Assembly (NCBI GenBank): GCA_036939755.1
Contig: JALLAZ010001226.1
Coordinates: 1-13,312, forward strand
Origin: Stephanodiscus triporus
Taxonomy: Eukaryota > Bacillariophyta > Thalassiosirophyceae > Thalassiosirales > Thalassiosiraceae
Length of the DNA: 13,312 nt
Reading direction: 5' to 3'
Position numbers and translations under genes: made by a program. Shown here piece by piece: positions 1 to 8,049 of the stretch. The notes beneath the pieces were generated by a model. The model saw only the letters and a list, made by a program, of their open reading frames with translations. It ran no database searches and was not told where the DNA came from. Each line of letters begins with the position of its first letter. Position 1 is the first letter of the stretch.

Positions 1-4
1 ATTA

Positions 5-102
5 AATATTGACCAAATATCGCCCGAAACCTCCTCAAACACAATCAATTTTTCAGGGGGTTTTGGGCAATATATTTGGTTGATATTTTGGAGGCGATAT
101 TT
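5..102. repeat. left hairpin-like GATATTTGGTC motif cluster
   Basis: Positions 5-25 (aatattgaccaaatatcgcc and one more c) and 65-87 (gggcaatatatttggttgat and onward) form an imperfect inverted pair. A third motif, ggaggcgatattt at 90-102, is exactly the reverse complement of aaatatcgcctcc at 785-797. The motif recurs as a second hairpin at 726-778. Similar pairs occur at the ends of foldback or MITE-like elements, but no target-site duplication was identified, so the class is inference. Confidence 0.5.
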
Positions 103-725
103 CTAGACACCTATCTACTCTAGAGTACCCTCTACCCTCCCTCAAATATTGGACCTCCGAGCCGCACGCCGCCGGTTGCCGGCCCGTCATCATCGTCGTA
201 TCGCCCTGGCACTGGGTTCCTCCCCCCGCTGGATCAACGCCTTCAGCGTGTAGAGATCATGGTCAGCGCGACGACACCGCCGCTGTCATCACGTTGTTGT
301 TGCTGTTGTCGCCGTTGTCGCCGCTGCTAACGCCATCGCCGCCGCCGCCAACGTTGTCGCCATTTTTGCTGCCGTCGTTGTCGTCGCCGCTGCCGCCGCC
401 ATGGCTGTATCCATTGCCGCTGTCGTTGCTGACATCATTGTGTCACCTCTGTCGCTGTCGCCGTCGCCGCCATTGCCGCCATCATTTCCACGCCTCGTCG
501 CTATTGCCGTCGTCACCGCCACTCGCCGTGCCGACCTGTCGCCCCCCCCATCCTCGCCCCCCTTCCATTCCATCTCCGCCTCCTTCCCTTGTTGATTGTT
601 GAATGCCTCACGCGTCAACGTGCCACTGGCCATGGTAGGGGCCAAAGCCGCTTGACGCCATGGTTGATACAGTGCTCGCATAGTACGATGAGGCATATTT
701 TTTTACCTTCTCTCTTGCTGGTAAT
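103..725. other. gene-poor stretch with GCC/GTC triplet-rich low complexity
   Basis: No convincing gene is visible. From about 270 to 540 the sequence is built from near-repeating pyrimidine-rich triplets (gcc, gtc, gct, gtt, atc). It is open in several frames on both strands and translates to Ala/Thr, Pro/Ser/Leu or Val/Ala runs. Those open frames follow from the triplet composition and show no domain. The rest (103-270 and 600-725) shows nothing recognisable. Confidence 0.6.
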
Positions 726-797
726 GCGATATTTGGTCGATATTTGGCGACGGACAGAAATATCGACCAATATCGCCCTCCAACAAATATCGCCTCC
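726..797. repeat. right hairpin-like GATATTTGGTC motif cluster
   Basis: The motif gcgatatttggtcgatattt at 726-745 faces its imperfect inverse, aaatatcgaccaatatcgcc, at 758-777. The segment aaatatcgcctcc at 785-797 inversely matches 90-102 exactly. It ends about 85 bases before the PRORP start codon, so it overlaps the likely promoter of that gene. A regulatory effect cannot be judged from sequence alone. Confidence 0.5.
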
Positions 798-882
798 TGA
801 TGCCAACGAATCGAAGGCGGCGACATAAACCATCTCCCGGCAGCTACATAGAGTAGCGGCACCGGCAAAAAGGGAATAAATA

Positions 883-3512
883 ATGGGCAGGAGGGCGCAC
901 GCTGTGCCTCGCATGGCTTCGATATGCACCGCCGCGCTCTGCGCGGGTGTGAGCGGTCGTCCGACGCGGCGGCAGGCCGCGGCGTCGTTCGTCCCCCGCC
1001 ATCATCATCATCGGGATCGTCTACATCGTCATCGATCCGCTCGCGCGTCGTCGCCGTCGTCGTCGTCGCCCGATCGACGGCCTCGCGCCCTCCTCGCGGC
1101 GTGGCTCGACGATCACCGCGACGACGACGATCCCGGCCGCGGTCCCCCCCCCCCTCGTGGTGCGCCCCCCGTAGCCATCATCGACGACGACGAGGACTAC
1201 GACCACGACTGCGACGAGTACGACGACGAGCGCCACCGCCGCCGCTACTCCGATGACGAGAAATTCGACTCGTTCGAGCGCGCCATCGAGGCGATCGCTT
1301 CGAAGAAGAACGTCGTTCGAGATTTTCGAAAGAACGCCGACGACCTCATCGTCGTGAAGAGTCACATGCTCGACAGGGCGCGAAAATTGCCCCGATGGGA
1401 TGTGTCGCGTTTAATATCCCCCCCCCTGCCGGCGGGGTCCTCCTCCTCCTCCTCCTCTTCCTCCCGCGGGACGGCGGCGACGAATACGAACGATGCGGGG
1501 ACGGACGACGACGACGACGACGGGGCGCGTCCTACGTCGTACGCGAGGCGAAAAATACGCGAGAGGTGCGATGCCTTCCTCGAGAGGACGGGATTCACCC
1601 AATCGCAGCACAGGCTCGCTTCGGTACTTCTCGCGCACCTCGCGGACGACTGCGCACGTAGGTCCGATCCCGGACCGATACGCGTCGCGTGGGAGAAGAT
1701 CCTCGAGGCGGGACTCGTGCCGTTGAGTCGAACGCTGAGCACGTACCTGTACGTACTCGGCCTCGAGGGGGAGGAGAAGGGAGAGGTAGATTGGAAGGGG
1801 GGGGGGGTGAGGAGGGACGTCGCGGCGGAGGTGGCGATGTACCACGACGCCCTGTACCTCCCGACGGAGAAGACGATCACCCTGCTCGTCAAGTCGCTAG
1901 TTTCGAGGGGCGACGCGTCGGGAGCCGAGGCCCTGCTCGACGGGATCACGCCCGACGGACCCCTCGGGCAGCTATTACGCCATCGCACGACGAGTCCGAT
2001 ACTTCGGCTGTACTGCGACGTCGGCGACATCGATTCCGCTTTACGACTGTATCGTAGGATGAGGGATACGTCGAGGGTGAAGATGGACGCGTCGACGTAC
2101 GCGGACTTCATCGCGGCGGTGGCGAGGAACGGGTACTTCCGTCCGGATTCCGATCGCGTCCTCCTGTCCGCTGGCGCGGAGGACGTCATGGGACACTACG
2201 ACGGCCGTCGTTCGGTGCGCGGGCCGGAATTATTGAACTCCCTCGTTTCCGAGATGGCCGAGGACGTCCTCGACATATCCGAGGCGTCGGCCGCGGCCCT
2301 GCGCGACGGATTCGCGATCGGGTTCGCGGGATGCGGCATCGATCCCACGACGACGACGACTACTACGACGACTACGCAAACGATGCCGTCGACGACGACC
2401 CGACGGGACGATCGTACCCTCGTCGCCGATCGGGTGACGATCGACGAGGAAACCGCCGCCTGTCCCGCCACGGGCGCGACCCTGCGCCTGATCGTGCTCG
2501 AGGATGCGCAACGGACGCACCTCCACGACGCCCTGTTGGGCATGGCCCGGATGAAGTCGATGGAGTACACCGCGAAGCTCGCGGCCAAGGGACGGTCGAC
2601 GAACGACAACGCCGAGAAGGCCGAGCTCGCGACGCAGATCCTCAAGGACTTCTCGGCCTGGCTCGACGCGCGCGACGGTCCGCCGTACACGGCCATCGTC
2701 GACGGCGCCAACGTCGCTTACTTCGGCTGGGGCAGGGTCAACGTATACCAACTCGTGCACATGGTGAAGGCCTTGGAGGAGCTGGGGGAGTACCCGTTGG
2801 TGGTCTTCCCCCAGAAGTACACCAACCAGAGGTTTCACCTGCGACAGGGGATGATGCAGGTCCTACGCGACGAGGAACTGGAATTCTTGGAGCGTCTCAA
2901 GGAGAAGGGACAGATGTACGTCGTTCCGCCGATGTGCCTCGATGACTTGTGTGAGTTTGATGTTGCGTTATCCTCTTTTTTGGAAACGTCTTTCGTGTGG
3001 CGATATTATTTTCGATCCTCCGTCCTCCCTCTTAAAATGACGAGCGAATCTTGTGACCCCCCCCCCCCCTCCCTCCCCCCCTCCCTCGTGCGCGCGCGCA
3101 AGCAGACTGGATGCTGGCGAGCGTATCGAATCAAACGGTTTCCACCGCCGGTCGCAACATCGACGTCCCCCCCGACAACCCCGATGGACGATACCCCGGC
3201 CTGCGTCCCATGGTGATATCGAACGACAAGATGCGCGATCACAGGATGGACCTGCTCGAGGAACGATCGTTCCGACGCTGGTGCACGAGTCACATCGTGA
3301 ATTACAACTTCACGGAATTCGTCGAGAATTCGAGGGAGGAGCGCACGATTACCTTCCGCGCGTCGGACCTGTTCAGCGACGAGATACAGGGCAACGCGTG
3401 TCCGGGAGGTGGCGACGGAAACGTCACGATGGCGTGGCATTTCCCGGTGAGCGAATGGGGAGACAACGAGAGATTTTGCCTTAGACTTCCATCGGCGCCG
3501 CCATTAAATTAA
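883..3512 (+). CDS. PRORP: protein-only RNase P (PRORP), two exons, probably organellar
   Basis: Coding exons are 883-2950 and 3106-3512, giving 824 residues. The family removes 5' leaders from precursor tRNAs with a metallonuclease (NYN) domain guided by PPR helices. Residues about 225-420 look like degenerate PPR helices. The nuclease domain lies at about 600-770. The catalytic Asp positions are visible as VDGANVAYFG (D607), LDDLYWMLA (D687, D688; codons intact across the splice) and ISNDKMRDH (D730). The C-terminal zinc ligands fit H801 (AWHFP) and C814 (RFCLRL). The N-terminal zinc knuckle shows C527 in ACPATG, but its usual second Cys is Thr530. Residues 32-38, AAASFVP, resemble a diatom plastid cleavage motif; a second ATG at 913 (MASICTAALCAG) could be the real start. 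Asp-, His-, Ser- and Thr-rich runs interrupt the N-terminal half. A decayed copy of the last exon lies at 7590-7831. Family call is firm; compartment is inference. Confidence 0.9.
2951..3105 (+). other. spliceosomal intron of PRORP
   Basis: The donor is T|GTGAGT at 2951 and the acceptor is AAGCAG|AC ending at 3105, a 155-bp intron. Splicing rebuilds the codon TAC and restores the DDLYWMLA motif of the nuclease domain. Unspliced, the frame runs into Pro-rich noise from a poly-C tract (3058-3089) and stops at 3216. The tract before the acceptor is almost pure C, unusual next to the more T-rich tracts of the other introns here. Confidence 0.88.
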
Positions 3513-3552
3513 AGAAGTGATTTATCGCTGTACTTAGATGCCCGATGGGATG

Positions 3553-3931
3553 TTTGAGGACGAAGAACAATCGTTCAGACAGGATAGGCGCAGAGCATCA
3601 CACACAAATGGCGAAAAATAAAGGCCCTGCTAAGAAAGATATCATAGTCGCAGTCGTCCTCATCTTCATGGTCTTCATCGCGGTAGTAGTCCCGAGAACG
3701 CTCCGGGAAGGGCGACCGCGGACCGGTATCCGGACGGTACCAGCCAGATAAGCGGTGGGAGGAGTGGTGCCACCGGCGGCGGGTCCACGGTCGGACGTCG
3801 TCGACAACGGCGGGAAATCATCCGCTTTGGATTCGGGGGAAGGGAGCGCAATTTCGCCCACGACGAGGGAACGGAGCAATGAGGCGGCGCCGCCGTCGAT
3901 GGAGACCTTGAAGCTCTTGGCCTTGGGGGGG
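3553..3931. repeat. diverged duplicate segment, copy 1
   Basis: This segment and 4524-4726 share blocks in the same order: TTTGAGGACGAAGAAC (identical, 16 bases), an AAAGGCCC-GC-AAG block, a GGGTCC-CGGTC-GACGTCGT block, then GGCGGCGCCGCCGT-GATGGAGAC and CTTGGCC-TGGG. Copy 1 has about 130 bases absent from copy 2. Frames are open on both strands. One plus-strand ORF (3608-3751, 47 residues) starts MAKNKGPAKKD and continues into a predicted membrane helix; a minus-strand frame reads KSFKVSIDGGAAS. Neither is recognised, and the segment may be a gene relic. Confidence 0.5.
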
Positions 3932-4122
3932 ATCCTCGGCCGGAACGTAGACGGGACTACGACAACAAAGACTTCGAAGAGGACGAGGAGGCGTTAGATT
4001 CAAGGATTGTAAGTAAGCTCTGGCCTTAGTGGAGACTATTTTAATATAGAAAATAGCTTTAACAGAAACAAGTGTGACATTGACATCCTGTTCAATTGCC
4101 TAAGTTTGCACACAGTATGCCT

Positions 4123-5019
4123 TCAACGCACATTTCCATTTGCATTCCCCATTGCAATCCAATTCACCGACTTGAGTGTCTCATCAACTTCCTTGCGAAT
4201 TTCCAAAGTTTGAGCCAAGTAGAGCTCCAACGCCTCCGCAAGATCCACAAGTTCCGCTTTGATGTCCTCAAAGCACTTGGCACACTGCTGACCCTGCCGG
4301 GATTTAAAAAGAACGAAGAAAGATAAAAGACAATAAATGTTAGATGTCATTTCAAATTCATGAAACACACACACATACACACACAATAAACACCCAGCAG
4401 ACTCACATTGTTGTTGCCACCAGCGTTAGCCGATGCTAGTCCACGAAGACTATCTCGGGCTTGATCAAGAGCCTCTTTGATGGGAGTCGTGCCGACGACG
4501 GCGGCATCGTTTGCCTGTGGTTATTTGAGGACGAAGAACGATCGTGGTCAGTCACATTAAAAGACATAAAAAGTACTTTTGTGCGGAAAGGCAAAGGCCC
4601 AGCAAAGAGGCCGCTGGGCGGCGCGGGGTCCGCGGTCCGACGTCGTTGATGGAGCGTGGGGGACGACGCGGCGGCGCCGCCGTTGATGGAGACGACGAAC
4701 ACCATGGAGATCTTGGCCATGGGCTGGTGCTTGGGGGTGCTTCTTTTTGTGGGCGGTGGGAGTGGATGAGATGACCATTTTGAGGTGCGGCGTGCAACCG
4801 AGACAAACTACTTCGTCGCCGTAGAGTCGCGACGAGAATCGTCATCGGGGAAGGCGGGCGGTTGGTCCGTAGACGCGCCTTGTGGATGCCGCTGACAGCA
4901 GGATGGACCGTTCCCTTTACCCCTACAAATCATGGTGGCGCAAAAATTCAACTCACCTGAGCCTTAGTGTTCATGGTCATCAACCATGCTGCGACGAGGT
5001 ATTTAACGGAGAACTTCAT
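4123..5019 (-). CDS. small predicted secreted protein, three exons, unknown function
   Basis: Exons on the minus strand are 5019-4957, 4514-4407 and 4293-4123 (21, 36 and 56 codons plus TGA), giving 113 residues. Both introns are phase 0 with canonical ends: CAG|GTGAGT to CCACAG|GCA (442 bp) and AAT|GTGAGT to CCGGCAG|GGT (113 bp). Exon 1 encodes a textbook signal peptide starting MKFSVKYLVAAWLM; the exon 1/2 junction gives an AQA|ND signal-peptidase site. Exon 2 is small and polar, ending GGNNN. Exon 3 has a CAKC motif and then a heptad-like amphipathic helix (AELVDLAEALELYLAQ and onward). I recognise no family. Intron 1 contains copy 2 of the 3553-3931 segment, suggesting an insertion into the intron or an additional exon. 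Clean splice sites and intact frames argue that it is a live gene; expression is unknown. Confidence 0.65.
4368..4388. repeat. (AC)n microsatellite inside an intron
   Basis: A short run of AC dinucleotides, interrupted once by AT, lies within intron 2 of the small secreted-protein gene, near its donor on the minus strand (GT-rich in the transcript). Confidence 0.8.
4524..4726. repeat. diverged duplicate segment, copy 2
   Basis: This is the partner of 3553-3931, shortened by an internal deletion that removes the part encoding the hydrophobic stretch in copy 1. It sits inside the 442-bp first intron of the minus-strand secreted-protein gene, and its left edge is about 10 bases from the intron acceptor. 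On the minus strand it can be read as ISMVFVVSINGGAAAS, comparable with KSFKVSIDGGAAS in copy 1. That weak protein resemblance may just reflect DNA similarity. Confidence 0.5.
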
Positions 5020-5719
5020 GTTGTAGAGTATTGGAAAAGGTGGATTAGCTTAATGATGTCGAAGCCAACGATGATATTTTATGGAGGGTCAAAATATCAT
5101 AGAGTAAATATTTTTTTTGTGCCTCTCGTCTCGTTGCTTTTTTGAAAGGGAGAAGAGTTTGACATCAATTTTTTTTGTTTGTGTCTGATCGTCGGCTGTT
5201 GCTTCCCAGAAATTTTCCTGAAGCTATGTTGTTTTGGACTGATTCCCAAGTGACGCAAAAGATTTTCTTGAGTTGGTGTTGAACTTCGATTTCACAAGGT
5301 GTCAACGTGTTGCTGACCTGAGGCGTGCCTGCCGAGTTAGGGTTATTCTCGCAGGCGCAGCTGGGAATAATCCACTGATTCCCCAGTGATAAAAGAGAGG
5401 CGAAGCCAGGGGAGATGGGTTTAGGGTTATCGTATTTTCGAATGCGCATCTGGCCTGGGGTGGTCAAAAGTTCAACCAGAATATCCACAAGAGGTGCGTT
5501 AGTGTCGCAAGCCAGCGCGCCACCACACTCATCTCGGCGGATCTCCCGCCAGATTTCACCAATTTCACCTCCACTCCTCCGCTCGTCCGTTCGCCAATGG
5601 CATCTTTACTTGGTGCCATTCATAATAATATCATAGAGTAAATAGAGATGGACACAGTGGTTCTACCACCATGAAGAGAGCGGGTATGATTCGGTAATCC
5701 ATTAAGCCATGCCATCTAC
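5020..5719. other. intergenic stretch with short dispersed repeats
   Basis: No convincing gene was found. The left part is the upstream region of the minus-strand secreted-protein gene. It contains one copy of a dispersed repeat (5261-5317) and two copies of the 17-base sequence atatcatagagtaaata (5094-5110 and 5628-5644). The longest frame, on the minus strand between 5165 and 5488, shows no domain. Confidence 0.5.
5261..5317. repeat. dispersed repeat, copy 1
   Basis: gattttcttgagttggtgtt begins a 57-base segment with about 80% match by eye to 7514-7571 in the same orientation. On the minus strand both copies read VQHQLKKI followed by FCVT or FCIT, but copy 2 has about 45 extra bases between those two blocks. 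Confidence 0.65.
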
Positions 5720-5959
5720 AACGACAACGGGAACGACCTCTACATGCCCGCATGGACCGCATGAAGGCCAACACCAAATGCCTCTTCATGGACATGACCT
5801 GGGTTGCCTGGGGGTCCACCACCAACCTGTCCTTGCAGATCGCGCTGCACATGCACAGGACAGCAAATATGCACCTGACCTACACCAACATGGAGAAGGA
5901 CTGGGACCCCTTCAAGGCCGTGCACTACGCGCTCAAGCAGGCTTTCGACGGGGGCATTG
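5720..5959 (+). pseudogene. 5' fragment of methylenetetrahydrofolate reductase
   Basis: From about 5752 the frame reads ARMDRMKANTKCLFMDMTW, then TTNLSLQIALHMHRTANM and HLTYTNMEK, ending ALKQAFDGGI. This follows the order of the MTHFR N-terminus: LY.RMDRM, F.D.TWGAGGST, TLEIA, MMHLTCTNM, AL..A...GI. MTHFR makes 5-methyl-THF for methionine synthesis, so this would be cytosolic one-carbon metabolism. The conserved TWGAGGST is altered to TWVAWGST. A one-base frameshift near 5736-5740 separates GNDLY from ARMDRM. Everything after the GI position is missing. The sequence continues into a CT-rich stretch and then into a different gene at 6115. It cannot encode a working enzyme. Confidence 0.72.
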
Positions 5960-6114
5960 GGAGAGGAAGAGAATGCGGGGGGAGGGGCTCTCTCTTTCTC
6001 TCTCTCGCTCTCTCTCGCTCTCTCTCGCCTCGTCAAATGCTCACCTCTCACAGTCCACCCCAACCACCCCATCCACACACACCCTCTCGATGTCTTCGTT
6101 TTTCTTCCCTCAAG
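5960..6114 (+). other. intron-like junction with CT microsatellite
   Basis: This stretch separates the MTHFR-like and DUF2088-like exons. It has a CT-rich run at about 5990-6030 and a good acceptor (TTCCCTCAAG|TG). The donor position has GGAGAG rather than GT. The two exons would join in frame (ATT, G|TG, ACC) if it were spliced. It may be a fusion of two unrelated half-introns. Confidence 0.45.
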
Positions 6115-7290
6115 TGACCATAGGGCATGCCCCCGCCAAGATGGTATCTGATGCGACCTACGAGATGGTGAACAAGCAGTGGCCGGCGCAGTTGAATAAA
6201 CATGTTTGGGAGAAGAGGATACAGAATTGGGGTGACGACGAAGAAGAAGTAGACAAAAACGAAAACGATAAAGACGATCAGGATCGACGTACCCCGCCAC
6301 CTCTGGTGATATCGGTGGGTCAGGTCGTGTGAGTTGTTCTTTTTGGCGATGGGATGGGGAGAGGGAGGGAGAGAGGAGATAAATGGAGGGAGGGAGGATC
6401 GTAAATATTTCGAAAACTCACGACCCTTTTTTCCCTTTGCCGTGCCCGTTCAGTCCCCACGAGGTCCTGGGGATGGCAAACTTCAACAAGAATCTCTTCG
6501 TGGGAGTCGGGGGCATCAAGGCCATGAACCTCTCCCACTTCATAGGGGACGTCCACAGGATGGAAAACATTCTGGGCAGGGGTTGGAATCGGAATCCCCT
6601 CAGGTCGATACTTAACTAGGCCAGCAAGAGGAACCTACAGGACGAATTCAACCTTTGGTACATACTGACGGTGATGGGCCTGGATGACGAGACTGGAGAG
6701 ATCGTCATGATGGGGACTGTACATCGGGAACGACGTCGAGTGCTACAATTTGGCATGTGACGTTAGCCTTAGGGTCAAGTTCAACCTGTTGGATCACGCC
6801 CCAAGGAGGGCGGTGGTGTACCTGAATGAGGAATACTATACAGGACGAGGATGGCCATCGACAATGGGGGGAATTGATCATGCTCGCACCGTTTGTCAAG
6901 ACAATTCAGCAAGGGCGACCATATCAACGGCCTGATACGAAAGGTGGGCTACGTTGGCACGCCGGTGATAATGGAGGCCATGAGGGAGGACAGGGAATTG
7001 AATCGGCGGTCGCCCACATGATCCACAGCAGCTCGGAGGGTCGACTCTCCGTGAGGTACTGTCCCGGGAAGTTGACAAGGACAGAGATCGAACCCGTTGT
7101 GTTTGAGTACACCAAATTGGGCAAAATGACATGGAGGTACGACATGACTAGTTTGAGGGACGGTTGGAATACAGAGACCGACGAGGATGACGTCGAGAAC
7201 AAATTTTATTTCATCAGCAATCCCGCTCTCGGCCTGTGGGCCGTGTGTTCTAGGTCCGAGGAAGGCCCCGACTATGCATCCGCGCCCTAG
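6115..7290 (+). pseudogene. DUF2088 / lactate racemase-like protein, broken
   Basis: Exons are 6115-6328 and 6454 onward, with a canonical 125-bp intron (GT|GTGAGT to TTCAG|T) that rebuilds VGQVVPHEVLGMANFNKN. The order of motifs fits the LarA/DUF2088 (nickel-dependent lactate racemase-like) superfamily: WPAQLNK, SVGQVVPHEV, NKNLFVGVGG, SHF near 6538, WYILTV, VVYLNEEYYT, MAIDNGG, ELIMLAP, IRKVGYVGTP, HMIHSSSEGR, FYFISNPALGLWA. It is not readable as one protein. There is an in-frame TAG at 6617-6619 and a shift near 6720. About ten expected codons are missing after EEYYT near 6840. Further shifts lie in the G-run near 6870, near 6917 and near 7010. The N-terminal third is absent, replaced by the MTHFR fragment. 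Past the TAG at 7288 the frame stays open to 7395. Exact substrate class is uncertain. Confidence 0.75.
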
Positions 7291-7513
7291 ATGCAAGGCA
7301 ACGAAAGAACCAATATTTCGGGCAATCAGGGAGCGATTGACATGAGTGGCAGTGTTGGAGGATGGAAGCAACCACCGCCTTCCCTGAATGATTAACTAGA
7401 CAAGAAAATTGATCTAAGGCAATAGATTTATCTAGATCCGAATGAAATACACTCTCGGTGATGCAAAACAGCTGTTTAGTTTTGTAAAGGTAACATGGGT
7501 TACTTTTGTTGTC

Positions 7514-7571
7514 GATTTTCTTGAGTTGGTGTTGAACTTTGATTCCCGAGAGGTGCCAACATGTAGCTGAC
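7514..7571. repeat. dispersed repeat, copy 2
   Basis: Second copy of the segment at 5261-5317. It lies between the end of the DUF2088 relic and the start of the duplicated PRORP tail, so the two copies bracket the MTHFR/DUF2088 chimera. Confidence 0.65.
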
Positions 7572-7589
7572 ACAACAGAAACACAGTAG

Positions 7590-7831
7590 GAGCAACTGCA
7601 TGGTGAGGATGGACCACACTTTCAAGGAATTCGTCGAAATTCCGTGCATTGGATCTGTTCAGCGACAAGTTACAGGGCAACGCGTGTCTGGGAGGTGGCG
7701 ACAGAAACGTCACGATGGCGTGGCATTTCCCGGTGAGCGAATGGGGAGACAACGAGAGATTATGCCTTAGACTTCCATCGGCGCCACCATTAAATTAAAG
7801 AAGTGATTATAGCTGTTAGTATCCCCGTTGG
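7590..7831 (+). pseudogene. decayed duplicate of the PRORP 3' end
   Basis: From about 7617 to 7815 the sequence tracks the PRORP last exon and its 3' flank (about 3307-3535) nearly base for base. The match covers the ATGGCGTGGCATTTCCCGGT block, the stop codon and the TTAAAGAAGTGATT flank. Relative to PRORP there is a gap of about 26 bases after GGAATTCGTCGA, and another of about 50 bases upstream, after AGGATGGACC. Only the last quarter of the nuclease domain is represented. Weak similarity continues past the stop up to the TTGGGA/ATGGGA point, which is just where the 3553 segment begins in the other copy. Confidence 0.88.
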
Positions 7832-8049
7832 GACCATTAATAACTTTTTCTACATATCCAATCAACATTCGCCATGGATAATGTACACCCCCCACCACCA
7901 CACCCCCATGGCCCATTCTGCCACGCTTTTTCTCATGTTCCTCCTCCCCACGACAAATCCTCGCCATCTTTCTGTCGAATGATCACATTCATTAATCCCC
8001 CCCCCCCTCCTCCCACCTTCCATACCTTCAATTTCTCCGTTCCCATCCC

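Noticed and set aside
289..696. Open frames on both strands giving Ala/Thr-rich or Pro/Ser/Leu-rich proteins
   Set aside because: They follow from GCC/GTC triplet composition, exist in several frames at once and show no domain.
1362..2189. 275-residue minus-strand ORF within PRORP
   Set aside because: It is antisense to the PPR region of PRORP; GC-rich codon use keeps antisense frames open, and the product is Ser/Arg-rich without motifs.
4096..4326. Plus-strand ORF of 76 residues
   Set aside because: It is antisense to exon 3 of the small secreted-protein gene, whose frame has splice sites and amphipathic structure.
5338..5426. Telomere-like words (gttagggtt, gtttagggtt)
   Set aside because: Only isolated single units are present, with no tandem array.
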